From assembly GCA_029207755.1 (NCBI GenBank), contig JARCOQ010000005.1, forward strand, positions 58,291,414 through 58,355,413: a stretch of 64,000 nt of DNA. Reading direction: 5' to 3'. Below the pieces are notes generated by a model. That model did not search any database. It had not been told where the DNA came from and saw nothing but the letters and a program-made list of their open reading frames with translations. The DNA comes from Chamaea fasciata. Lineage: Eukaryota; Chordata; Aves; Passeriformes; Sylviidae. Below are positions 52,334 through 64,000 of the stretch, in pieces (within the stretch, counting starts at the first letter, position 1; each line of letters opens with the position of its first letter). Both the position numbers and the translations under genes were made by a program.

Positions 52334-55300
52334 TAAGGAGCAAAGATATTTAAAATACCACATTCAAAGGCAGTCACTAATATTATTGGCTCTAAGAGAA
52401 AAGCTGGTCATGCCTAATTCCAGTCATTTGGTCTTCCACCATCCAAGGAAAAGACACCTAAAACGCGGCAAGCACGTCCTAAAAAAGGGGGCAAGGAAAG
52501 CTGGCAGAGCTGCAGGAGTTACAGAACAAGGTGCCACAACACTAAACCAATATTTCAGTTCTCACTTCAAGGGCTCTTGTGGTTAGAATATTTGTTCTTT
52601 TTTTACATCTCACTATTCAAGTTAAATATTATTTTTTCCATCAAATGGCTAATCTTACATTTTAAGATTGTCCAATTTAAATATGTTGAACATGGACCAT
52701 TTTCCACTGATTTGGGGAGAGGTGTTATTTCTGTCACCACAGTGCAGACATAGGAAGCTCAGAACTAACAGCAGAGATCCAGCAAATTCTGGTGGCAAAA
52801 GGTTTTGCTACTAAACTCCTGCACCAAAACCCAAACACTTTTCTTCCCAATCCCCTGTAGAACAAGGACAAACTTTAGAACAATTCCTTTCCCTCCCTCA
52901 AATCACAGCCAGCTCTCAGCCATCTTGTATCATTATTAAACAGAATTATGATTCTAATAAGGAAAAGAAAGGTTAACCTTTTTTTTTGGATGCAACCCTA
53001 TCAGGTGTCTAAAGAATTGTTTGCCCAGGTCTTAAAGACAGCAGCATTTGTGGTTATTCATCATCTTTGCCTTTTATGCAGAAACTGCAGGCAAATGAAC
53101 TAAATATTCACTGTTTTCTGCTTCATCTCACATCTCATTATGAAGAATTTGGGGCTATTCCCTGCTCCCTCCACCACTTTTGATACATGCTACCCCCCTC
53201 ACTGACCTTCTCAGCAAACAGCAGAGGCCACAGCAGCCTTGGAGCTAAAACAATGCACCTGTGATCCACCTGCCTCTTTTTTGGAAATCCAGAGCTGGTC
53301 CCAGAGCAGGATCCCACTTAAAGTGGGGCAACTATTTCTTTAAGCGCTGAGAAAAATCTTCATCTGGCAGACAGCTGTGAAAACTCCTGTGAGTGAATAA
53401 ATTATGAAATGCCTCCCGGAAAAGTGTTATAACTATAGTTAGACCATATAAGATGACTCAATGCTGAAAAATGATACCCCCATCTGTCAGATTGAAAAAG
53501 CCAGGAAACTTCATTTAGAAATCACACAACTTTCCTTTGGCTTTCCTTTCCTGCCAAGTCTTTTCTAAAATTGTAACCTGCCTTGTTCTACAGCTCAGAA
53601 CACTATTTTTGGATGATGCCTCACTACAAATTAGGAGTACTTTGTTTCCTTTATGCTTTACCTGGCTGCAAATAGGTAAAAGCCTGGGGGATAAAAGTAA
53701 TTATTAGTTGTCAGTAGAGGGACCTCTGCCAGATGGCCAGAATGAAGGATGCAGTGGGATAAACACATTTCACCTCTGAAGGAAGTTAACTGTGCTAATG
53801 CTCCTCTACTACTACTTCTGTGTGCTTGAAAAAACTATGGCGTTCATAAGCTGTCCTATTTTCTTCAGAAACGCACACAAAAATAATTGTGATGAATAAT
53901 GATCAGGTGCAGACAAATTTTAACATGTTCTCACATAGGACATGGATTTTTGGCTGACTACAGGGAAGTTTTGGGGGTTTTTTTGCTTATTTTCAAAGGT
54001 GGCAAATGCTCTTAAGCAAAGAAAGCCTAATGGACATCAAAGCCTCACTGTTCCCAGGAGCTGTTGCTGTAAAAGTATTAATACTGATACAGTACACTTT
54101 AGGAAACACTTTAAAAAAACTTTGCTGTTTAAATGCTATCCAAATAGTTACATTATCACTGAACTCATGCTGCAGAGAAGATGCATTTGAAAAAGGTTTA
54201 CACTGCAAGCATAAGACCTGCAATCTTAGTTTGACAACCACAGATCTCATGATGTAGAGAAAAAGTGATTTTACTGAACCATTTTACTCTTTTTTTCCTC
54301 AGAAAAAAAAATTAAATTCTCAAAAACATCCTAATATTCACAAAGCATCATCTCTGCTTCCAGGATCTGCAGTGACCTAAAAAAGCTTTACTGCTTTGAT
54401 TTGGGCTGGGTTTTGTCACAGCTGTGCAGGAGAAGCCAGCAGTGAGTCCTCAGATGCCCTCCACCTCACCATTTTAGTTAGGCCTGTCAGATTTGGTCCT
54501 CCTATGTATCACAACTCAAGTTTCAAAGAGTCCATTTCCTTTTCACTGAAGTGAGCACAGGAAAAGAAAAATTATTGGAATATTTTGCACAAAGGATTGT
54601 CTGGGTCATGACAGTCAGCACACCTAGAGGAAAACAAAGTCACTCATGAAACAGGAACCTTTATTCAAGAAGATTCTATAAACAAATTCAATCCTTAACG
54701 ATTCATGAAGCTGAGTCACAGTGTTTCTATAGTAAAGGAAGTTTAATTTAAAAGTTATAAAAAATCCATCTACTACAGTATCAGCCTTCACTCCTGCTAT
54801 TTAATTCCTCAGAGCTTCCATTGTTTCCAACCTTTCAAGGGATCAGGTAGCTCCTGCCATACAGTACTTAGATATTTTTTTCCCCATTTTACTTGCAACC
54901 AGATTAATAATTTTTTATTTAAATCACAATTTCAAGGGGAAGCAAAAAGCAAAACCTGAAAACATTTCTAGTAGTTTCACAGGACAGCAAAAAAGGAGCA
55001 AGAGAGCTTGGATAGGCAGAAATGTCAGCAGTGTAATTCAATCAAGATGCACTTTGCAGCATGAGTAATGGGTTTCAGGGCACCTTGCTGTAGTAAAAGA
55101 ACCCACGAGTTTATGGAGAGGGAAAGGTCTCCCTCATATTCCAGCTCAACAACATAAAGAGCTTCATGGACCTTTGCCATGGGTAGAATTGATAAAAGAA
55201 ACTGAATTAGTCATGCTAGCTCAATTAAGTATACACAAAATTAGTCTAGGAGAATTAGTGAAAAACCACTACAAAGCTGATTATATGTTAAGTATTAGCT

Positions 55301-57599
55301 ACTAACAACATTAACATGATGAACTACTATAATTATTATTTTAAATCTGAACAATTAATATTTTCTTCTGTAGGTCTCCATCCTTAGTACTACCTTTAAG
55401 TAAATGCTATCAGCATTTATACATTACTTTGAAAGTTCTGCTTTTGAAGAGATGCATATTATTTTGAATTGTTTTCTTTTAAAGAAAAAAAAATTATTGT
55501 GATTAGGTTAGTTCAAAATCAGGATTTTTAACTTGCCCATTTTGCAGATACATACCCTGCAACAGGTCGGTTTCCAGCACCCTAAATTCCCACGTCCAAC
55601 ATGAACAGGAACAGACTTTACCACGTGTTTGATGGATGACAACACACATTTCAATGCTGTACTGGAAAACACTTTGCTATAAAAACCATGATTTCATACA
55701 TCACCACTCCTAATTAGCTGCTGGCAATATTTGCATTATTTAAAGCTGCTTCACTGCTAAGCAGTGAGGTTCAGCAAATCATGCAACTTTTCTTTAAGCT
55801 CATCACTGAACTTCCATTAAGCACTGCCCATCCTCAGATGAGCTTCTCTGCTTCCCAGCCACTTCACTCCCTGGACCAAGAGGGAGATGCACATTTCACA
55901 CCTCCATCCTCTCTGCAGCTGATATTCTGGGGCACCCAGAGTCACCCCGGGGCAGTGGGGAACATTGACCTATTTTGTATGAAGAAAAGGGCCTGTCTCT
56001 TCCTATATTTCCTAGTACCAGCCTTATTCTTCTGTTCTGCTCTGCAAATACCGAAAATAGAAATCATTTAAAGAGTCCAGCTCTTTAAACAGTTGCTAGG
56101 TCACATTCTCAATGAAAGAGCATGAAAGATTTCTAAAGAAGCTTTCCTGAAGCTTCTGAGCCCTGTGGCAATACAGACACAAAGTATTTGCAATCTAATT
56201 GAAAAATTGCTTATTTTAAAACTCCTATTGTAAAACTGCTGCAAAAACCTCTGGTCATTAATTATGATTGGGTGGGTTTTAGCCATGTTTTAGAGATATT
56301 ATTTACTCGTGTAAGCTAAGCCAGCAGCCAACAGGTTCGCATAGGTTTATGAAACTCTGCTTGTTATTTTATACCAGTTTTCAAAAATATCAAAGCAATT
56401 TTGACTGAATAAATACAAATTTTGAGCACAGATTGTGTGTTTGCACTTTCCACAAGCAAGCCAAGCTGCACAGCTTAACAGAATAAGCCAAGCTCAATCT
56501 GCTTCCATGAAGAGCCTTCCCTGGTCCTACTTCTCTACCCCCTGCCTTCCACAGCCCCATCATCAGTGGCATGCACGGAACCGTGCTGACTGCCAGATGA
56601 GGGATCCAAAAAAGCCAACCCAGTAGACAACCCAAAAAAACCCAAAGAAAGGAGCCTTAAATTCACTTTTCAGTCACCAGTGATCCTGTCTACTATTTGC
56701 TGAGGTCAAATAAGCTTGAACAAGAGCCCTACCTGTTTTACCTACAAATACGTAGAGCTCTCACCTGCTTCTTTCAAGGCAGCAGCTCTAAAAGCAGCCC
56801 TAGAAACATAAGGGATGAAGAAAGGATTTGTTGGCAATTACTATTGTAAACCACAAAGTCTACAGAATAGCAGCGCAATTCACACGTACTTGTTTACTGT
56901 TTTCAGTGAGGTATGAGAAGCTGTACAAGCCAGGCAAGAGCCCACTTTTGCTCTCCAACAGCCAGCAGCAGCAGAGCCCCAGGGAATCTGCTCACAAAGA
57001 GGCAAAGCATGCACCAGCATGTCCTCAGAACATACCCTAGCTGGTGAGGCTGGGGCTTTGAGCCAAAAATACCCTTTTCCTATTTAACAGCCTTCAGTAG
57101 ATGTTCCTGAAACCTATTCTGTCACTTTGCGAACCAGTGCAGAGGGCCATGTGACAGCTACACAGCCATTGTGTAGAAAAGCGTTTCTTTCCTGGGCTTT
57201 AAACCTGCAGCCAGCCAGTCACACTGGATGCTGCCAGCTCTTCTGCTGGACAACACAGCAACACTCATTCCCCAGGCATCTCCTGCAGTCACAGACCTCC
57301 ATCACATCTGTCACTGCAGCTTCTTTCCAGCCTGAAGGATTATATTTTAGTTCATCACTCCACTTTCAGAAACCACTCTTTGCCTTTAATCCCCTTTGTT
57401 TCTCTTGCCCACCTCTCCTCCAGTTAGGCTGTCATTTTAGAGATGACCACACCTCCTGATTTCAGATTTGGGGTGGGGTTTTGGACCACTACTGAGGCTG
57501 CTTTCATACGAACGTCTCCTACAATCTTAAGGCATTACTTCTGAAGGTAAACTGGCAGTTCAAATCAATACACTGATTTTTCTCATGACCTTCTGCTGC

Positions 57600-58240
57600 C
57601 CAGTTGCTCAACCTCATAAAGCCTGTCTGCAATTTCTCAGTTAGGTCCCAGTCTGACTACTCTGAATACTTAAGTATCATCAGCAGCTCGTTCACTCCAC
57701 TGTTCCCTGTCTTTTCCAAGTTATCCATCAATATATCGAGCTGCACAGGCTCCAGCTGGGACCTCTGCAGTCCTTTACTGGTGACTTCATTTCCACAACG
57801 AGATTTGCCCATTTTACTGATACCTGCATTCTGTCTTTTTTCATCCATTATTAATTCATTTGAAGATTTACCTCGCTGGTCCATTGCAGTGCTTGGAGGG
57901 GGGGTTTCAATCATTTTTTTAATGAAGTGTGGTTGATGACTTTGTCAAATACGTATGGAAAATCCCAGTACATCACCTCACCCATCAATCATCTTTGTTC
58001 ACATGTTCACCATGTGCTGCAAAGAACTCCAATAAATAAATAGGGCAAGACTTGTCATTGCAAAAGCCACTCTGACTATTCTGCTATCTATTATGTTCAC
58101 CCAAAGGTGAGTTCTGTTATTAAAAGTAAACTCAAATAATCTCCCAGATAAGGACAATGGGCTTTTTGGGCTTCCCTGGAAACCCTGCTTCCCCCTTGCC
58201 CTTTACCATCTTTTCAGTCTTCTGAAAGTGAAAATCATAA
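57600..58240 (-). mobile_element. Ancient CR1/L3-like LINE relic with reverse-transcriptase remnant
   Basis: On the minus strand, residues about 43-66 of the ORF at 57657-57914 read EVTSKGLQRSQLEPVQLDI and then LMDNLEKTG. This parallels the CR1 reverse-transcriptase stretch of the form [23 protein letters not shown]. Further 5' on the sense strand (58000-58200), plus-strand words such as gcaaagaactccaataa, gcaagacttgtcattgcaaa and ttatgttcacc follow the order of old amniote CR1/L3 copies. The GVPQG loop and the YADD-type box are both degraded. The copy looks much older than the other four CR1 fragments. No 3' terminus is recognisable, and ends are estimated. Confidence 0.72.
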
Positions 58241-58625
58241 AGTGAGCAGTTACATACCACAAGTAATTTTTCTGTCCTGCAAGGCACGCCACACTACGGT
58301 GATGACATGTCAATCTATTTTAGTTATGTTGTTCCTTCAGTCACCTTTTCCACAGGCACCAAGACAAATCCTTTGGTACCTGTCTCCCTCACAGGGGAGA
58401 TTTTGGGGCATTTAAAACGCCCACATTCTCCACCAGGATGGAAAAAGTAATACAATAATTTAATTTTATAATTGCAACTCACATCTTTGAATGTTTTTGA
58501 AAAAAGAACAGATATGCACATCACAGATCAGACTCTGTTAGAGAAACCCATTTCCTTGGAGTCTCCTGCACTATGTCTTTAAATCATCATAAAGATTTAC
58601 CCTTAACTACTCCTTTCAGTAATTG

Positions 58626-58690
58626 TTTTTTAAAAACCAAAACAACCAGCCAAAAAAATAAACACCACAAACCAAAACCAAACCCAGCAG
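58626..58690 (+). repeat. A/C-rich low-complexity tract
   Basis: Words aaaaaccaaaac, aaccagcc, aaacaccacaaacc and aaaaccaaaccc, with very little G or T on the plus strand. Confidence 0.8.
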
Positions 58691-61328
58691 CAAATATCAT
58701 CTTCTTCTGCTCTCTCAGAGTTATCTTCAACTTCTGGGACAGAGTCTTCTCCCTTTTGTTGCCTCTGCTGAGATGCTGAATTTACACACACTGTAGCTAC
58801 TACCACAGAGCAGCTTTACTGTGACATTTTGGAATTGCTCTGCTTGCCCAGGAACCAGATGCTGCCTCTCCCCTCAGGAATCCCCTCCCTATGCAGCTGC
58901 CACTGACAGTGTTTAAAGCTTATTTGCAGCATCTCATCCCAATGTGATACAGCTGTTGCACCCCATCCCTTTACAGTCTCTCCCATTTTCCTTCGCAGCA
59001 CTGATGCCAATAACACAATCCTATTACCTTATTATTTCTTTTCTATGCCTAAACTCACAGGGATTTTTCTGATACCTATAGCAGGCTGCTGATCTGACTT
59101 GACTGTAAACCTTAAAATACAGCACAGTTTCTCTGCCAGCTCAGCCTACTCCAGCTCTCTCTGTACTTTGACACTGCATTATCCCAACATTTGTCACCCT
59201 CCTGCCACATTTAAGATGCATGTTATGTCAGTATCCTCTTTTAAAGACAAGCATTTAGTTGTGCATTTTAGTACTTTGGTCTCTGGGATTAATGCAAAAA
59301 TACATATAAAATGATCAAAATACTTTGATTTTGTTTTCCTCTGTGCACATTTAAGTAGCACTTCATTGGGTTCCAGCCTTCCCTTCTGTTTCCTACCCCG
59401 TTACTGATAAAGGGACAACACAGGACCTACACAGAGCAGGGCTGAGGAGTTACTGCCTAGGTTTTGTTTCCAGAATCTCTGGATTCACTGCACCAGGGAT
59501 ACAGGCAAGATGCCTTTGCCACTGAGTGCTCTGCTTGCTTTCCTAGGAACCTGTCCAAACACCTTGTTAGGCCCACCACCACTTCAGGTGCCCAACAAGC
59601 AGCTCACCAGGCAGTTCTTGCTTGAGTAACACAATCTGGCTTTAATATTTCCCCCTTAATTTAGTATTTCCTCCTATTTCAAAAAGCCTGGCAATATATT
59701 TTCAGTGTAATGGCACATGTTACAAGGAGAAGAACTCATGATCACACTCAACTGCCTCACCACCAAGTCACCACCCTTCTGCTGCTACCAGGGCTGCTGC
59801 TTTAGAGATAGGATGGCATCACTCAGCCCTGACATGCTCCTAAAGGAGCTTCCCTGCCTCCTTTCCCCTTCCCTCCACAAAAACAGCACTGCTGACCCAA
59901 AAGCAACCCCTCCCCAAAAACAGCAGCACCAGTGAGCCCCTCCATTCCCCAGCTTTCCTTCACATCAGCCACCCTTGACTTAAGAGAGCTTTGGCTCCAA
60001 GAACCCTGAGCTGTTCTGGGAAGCAAAGATAAACCATGTTTTGGAAAGTCAGAGCAGGAAATGGAGAAGAACAAACATGAAAGATTAAATATCCCTACTT
60101 CTGCCTGGCAGCAGATACTCCTAAATCCCCCATGACACCCTACACTGAACCTTTCATAAAAATTACAGCGGCATTCCATCATTGTGAACAACGTAAAACC
60201 ATCATAGATGTACACAGCAACACATCCTCCACACATCACTCAGAGTAGCAATGTACAGACAAGGCCAAGGTGCTGTGAGAGCAGCCACAACTCCCCATTG
60301 CCATCAGGATCTGGAGGAATAGGGATGGCAGTGGACTTCACGGTCACTGCACTTGTTTCTCCACAGCACTGGCACTGCAACAGTGCCATCATGACAAAGA
60401 CATCACCTCTGTGTAAGTAATTCTGGGGTGCTGGAGGAAAGCCCAGGTGTCAGGAGTAGAAAGTTAACATAAAGGAAGCTTTGGAAACAGTTCTTACTGA
60501 CATTAACAAAGAACTAAATTATTCATGCTACTGAGAGCAGAAAGAGGTGCTGACACAGGTGATTGCTTGGATGAGAAGCTTTCCGGTCTCCACCAGCCAC
60601 ACTGAACCTCTCCTCTCAGATTTTTGCAAGAGGTCTTACCCTTGGATAGATGGTACATGAAGTGGTTACTTCTCTACTCTCTATCTAACTTGCTTAAAAA
60701 TTTTTAACTCCTCCAAGACTCTTGTGTGCTTATCTGATAAAAATAGCAGATTGCCAGTTTTAGAGAGTTCTTTAGTTCATCTCTGATACTCAGTGACATC
60801 CCTCCAGGTACCAGCAGACACGTGCATACGGAAGGAGAAGTTTCCTTATTGATTTATCCCAGACCTCTGATCCAATAAGCCATTTATCACTGCCAAAAGG
60901 ACAGGGACAAATAAATTTAACATGATGTGTTAAACACAAGGGCTATAAAATGATTGAATCTAATTTTCCAAGGGGCTTCTGCTCAACCTAAGAAATGTGG
61001 AAGCACGAGCTGCACTTGTATGACAGCCATACCACAGTTACACCTATTGCTTTTCCACACAGGAAGAAGTTGCAGGCACAGTACCAGAAATTACTTCAAA
61101 AAAACCCTCAAAACACAACGCAGTTGGGTTAAGTCTCTTGGTAATGTGCTCCCAGTGTCGACATAAAGCCATTTTCTTCTGAGGTATATGGGGTTTTTGC
61201 AGGTGATTGTGATACCCTTGGAAAGCCTACAAAGAGACCTAGTGACAAATTTGGAATTTCACGAGTTACATGTATTTGTGGCAGAAACCTAAATTACTGG
61301 AATTCTAAGACATCTCTTCTTGTCATCT

Positions 61329-61443
61329 CTAAAAGAAAAACAAACAAACAAACAACTAAAAAACCCCAAATACCCCCAAAACAGAGGCCAAAAAAACCCG
61401 CCCCCCAAAAAATTAAAGGAGAAAACCCTACCACACAAAAAAC
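61329..61443 (+). repeat. A/C-rich low-complexity tract with (CAAA)n
   Basis: Contains a short (caaa) array and then A runs broken by C runs (accccaaatacccccaaaac, cccgccccccaaaa). It is the longest of the A/C-rich tracts. Confidence 0.85.
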
Positions 61444-61971
61444 AGAAAATGAACTGTACTTTGCTCTCTGCCCAGGATTTATTACATACTTGCAAACAAG
61501 AACATTTGCTCCTAGATCCTAGAAGCCCATTTTAAAAAAAGTGCCTCTTCAGACCAATCATAGGGTTCCCCAAATAACTACATGTCTAAGCATAACATAC
61601 TATCCAATTCATCTATGGACACAATAAAAAGTGCAACAAGTCTAAACATACTCTGAAAACTTCCTAGGTATATTAGTATATTAATTTCTTTTAATTAAAT
61701 GAATGCAATTTAATAAATTCACATATTCTTAAAAACAGAATATAACATGGATTACAGCTAACATCAAATCCAAAGCCACATGAAGGCACTCTACAATAAA
61801 GAGTACAGCACTCTGTCCTGATTTTGCCAGAGCACTACAAAATATTACCAGATGAAACAAGCATCTTCCTTGCCCTGGAAAGCTTCTTTACTTTTCACCA
61901 CTTGTTCTTCTACTCTAATAAGAGTTGTCACATTTCCTTCCTTGCCTCACTTCTTACAGCCTTACTAACGT

Positions 61972-62005
61972 AACCATTACTTGGAAAACCATTACTTGGA
62001 AAACC
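61972..62005 (+). repeat. Perfect 15-bp tandem duplication
   Basis: aaccattacttggaa at 61972-61986 is repeated exactly at 61987-62001 and followed by aacc, so about 2.3 units. An exact copy suggests recent slippage. Confidence 0.92.
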
Positions 62006-62742
62006 TACTAAAAGTTCTAAGCTCTTTTCTGCAGCTTCCAAATCCAATAATACTGCTGTGCTCAGGATATAGAGTGCACACATGGCTAACGCCAGGAACA
62101 TAAGCATCACTCACTGTGGAATTACTTATTTTTTAATACTGCTTATAAAGTTTAGCTGCATAGTAGCAATTTCTTTGCCCCACTTCCTGGAAATCAGAGG
62201 AATTCTATGAAGCTGCATTCAGCTTATTACAATTCTTAAATAAACAACTGAACGCATGTACAAACCGATTACATTACCTGCTGTGAATCAACACTGCAGC
62301 AGGATGCTCTGCAATTCTGATTAATATATTTTCGTCTAATCATTACCATAGGCAATTGAAATAATTTATATAAATGTATTTGATTTGCCATCCTTAATCC
62401 TGCAGGACAAAATTGTATAAGGGCTCAATTACACTCCATAACTCTTCAGATGTAAACATTGACACAGTCTGGGGCTAGGATTGGATCCAGCTGCACCCAG
62501 ACTCCTCTGTGAGGAGGAGGAGTTGGGAAAGCAAGAGGGTCCTTCTGCACCTCATGACTCAGTGGGAGGCTCTCCCTGATGAATTCCTGGAGCTTCCATT
62601 CTGCCTGCAACACATACATCCCCCAAACAAGCATTTGGGGTTACCACACACAGCTGCACTGAATGCAAACCATCAAACCTCAGGCAGTTTGGACCAAGCC
62701 CTTCCTCACTGACACAAAATTACCCAATTCCATCTTAACTAG

Positions 62743-62761
62743 AAAAAAAAAAAAAAAAAAA
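62743..62761 (+). repeat. Poly(A) homopolymer, 19 bases
   Basis: Uninterrupted A run after ctag, followed by ccactttc. No retrocopy was recognised upstream. Confidence 0.9.
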
Positions 62762-64000
62762 CCACTTTCAAGAAAACAGGGAATAAGGAAGCAGACAGTT
62801 TTCCCATGGAAGGGGTTTTTTAGCTGGTAACACAGAAGGTAGGTCATTTGGGAAAGTCAGTGCACAACTAAAAATATATTAGGTATGCCAAATCACAATA
62901 CAAAGCTTTAATTATTGTTTCCAAATATTTATTGCCCTTCAAATGCTGTAAAGGTCACTTCACAACAACCCAAACATGCATAACTTGGATAGATTAGTCA
63001 CAGCAGTACGCTTCAGATTCAGCATTAATTAGATTCTCCCTCTTAGCTCTTCATCATACTTTGTCTTTTAGTTTAAAAATGTCAGTGTATATCAAACCTT
63101 CAAATTCAAACTCCCAAATATTGCAGATATTCCTATTTAGACAGCAAACTAAATCCCTGTGTGCCACCACCCCTAAGGTTCCTTTCTTTTTTCTGATGCG
63201 CAGGTATTATATATTCCAGTTCAAAAGAGCAAACTCACTTTTCCAAGAGCCAAGTGTAGATCAAACCAAATAGCCAATTCAAAAATTGTTTCATCAGTTT
63301 GTTTTATAGCCACAACAACAACAACTTACTCATTGTAAAGGCATATTATATTAAGAATAATGGAAGAATGAGCCTTAAATGAGTTTTTAAAAGGCTCAGG
63401 GTCTCAGGGCATTTGGAAGATAGAGATGGGAAAAAGCTCAGGAAGTTTTTTTAATTGTTACTAGCTGGAACTCTAACACAAAAGCTCTTGCTGTGCTAGA
63501 AACTCTTTAAAAACACCAGGCTACAAAGCATCCCATGTTTCATTATGAATTACCAAAAGATAGATATAGGCTGACAGGAAGAATAAAACAACAATATTAC
63601 ATCCAAGAAGGATCATTAAATCTTAATGTTTAAACCAAACAATGTTTTCTCACCCACAATTCTCCTTACTGCATAGAACAATACCAAATTTCTTTGCTGA
63701 TTCTTGCCTAACACGACCATGAAAGTGCCCAAGAGCAAATCTGCCCTGCAAGACCTGAGGTTTAACTACGGGGATAACACAATTAGAGTGGAAACCTTGG
63801 AAACATGTTTAAGTGGCAATTCCTGGAAATTTCTAAGAGGTATTTCCAAAAGGCAGAGGTTTCCCTGACAGCCAGCATTCTCAAAGATGCATTTTCCAAA
63901 TTAATTCACTGACTGAGCTGTATCTTCTCCCCTCTCTGTCCTTTCAGCGAGGTTTGCAGGCTAAGAGCACAAAGGCAGTAAAAGCACTGAGCAATCAAGA

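Larger units (their letters stand above)
49026..57599. other. Unannotated intronic sequence
   Basis: 8.6 kb with no recognised exon. It contains an AT-dinucleotide-rich block (50234-50421), a G/T-rich tract (52278-52333) and a locally GC-richer patch around 51780-52050. The longest ORF is 155 codons at 50410-50877 (-); it has no recognised domain, and overlapping ORFs occur in four other frames there, so I do not call it a gene. Confidence 0.55.
13327..64000 (-). other. BICD1: BICD1 intron 1, 3' portion (at least 50.7 kb)
   Basis: Everything right of the exon lies upstream on the BICD1 strand and is inferred to be first intron. I found no minus-strand exon carrying the expected N-terminal coiled coil (AAEYG motif) and no CpG-island promoter, so exon 1 lies beyond position 64000. 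The interval holds transposon relics, simple repeats and AT-rich sequence. A long first intron is normal for vertebrate BICD1. A nested gene cannot be ruled out by eye, but no ORF here resembles a known protein except CR1 reverse-transcriptase pieces. Confidence 0.8.
58241..64000. other. Unannotated intronic sequence to window end
   Basis: 5.8 kb with no exon or clear transposon. It holds A/C-rich tracts (58626-58690, 61329-61443), a 15-bp tandem duplication (61972-62005) and a 19-base A run (62743-62761). The 138-codon minus ORF at 59823-60239 is Cys/Gly-rich with no recognised domain. Confidence 0.55.

Noticed and set aside
57657..57914. Minus-strand 85-codon ORF considered as a small gene
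   Set aside because: Its second half follows the order of CR1 reverse-transcriptase residues, so it is a transposon fossil.
61978..62110. Tandem FPSNG peptide repeats in a minus-strand ORF
   Set aside because: They are simply the translation of a 15-bp tandem DNA duplication in a 60-codon chance ORF.
1..64000. tRNA, snRNA, miRNA, CRISPR array, interstitial telomere repeats, bacterial or viral operons
   Set aside because: I looked for B-box-like words, conserved snRNA starts, regularly spaced repeats and TTAGGG arrays and saw none. Coding density and splice structure are those of a vertebrate intron. I found no evidence for a new biological system here.

Overview
This window is ordinary intronic DNA from a bird, most likely a neoavian and possibly a passerine. 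The main evidence is five fragments of CR1 LINE retrotransposons, several with the typical avian CR1 3' end (an ATTCTATGAT-like terminus). Avian-type retroviral LTRs and A/C- or G/T-rich simple tracts add to it. Base composition is AT-rich, there is no dense coding, and the many short ORFs look like chance ORFs or transposon relics.

One host coding feature is clear: a 213-bp exon of BICD1 (bicaudal D homolog 1, a dynein/dynactin cargo adaptor) on the minus strand at 13114-13326. It is an exact 71-codon phase-0 exon with good splice signals. By length and position in the protein it is the second coding exon. Everything to its right (13327-64000) is then the 3' part of BICD1 intron 1, at least 50.7 kb without exon 1. 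Everything to its left (1-13113) is the 5' part of intron 2, with no exon 3 visible.

Layout: an LTR (about 946-1597, +); a long CR1 with a decayed reverse transcriptase (6519-7410, -); the BICD1 exon (13114-13326, -); a CR1 3' fragment (15392-15612, -); a TG/TA compound microsatellite (16761-16862); two CR1 3' fragments on + (19170-19435 and 21885-22170); a second LTR of the first family (30542-31236, +); a possible further LTR (about 40287-40763, +, weak); a cluster of TALE and POU motifs (41581-41881); a complete solo LTR of a common avian family (45855-46456, -); a truncated copy of that family in opposite orientation (48772-49025, +); and an ancient CR1/L3-like reverse-transcriptase relic (57600-58240, -). 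Low-complexity tracts are scattered throughout.

I found no RNA genes, CRISPR arrays, intact viral genes or undescribed gene system. The findings concern transposon history, possible intronic regulatory sequence and small structural oddities. No alignment or database search was possible, so repeat boundaries are approximate and family names are kept general.
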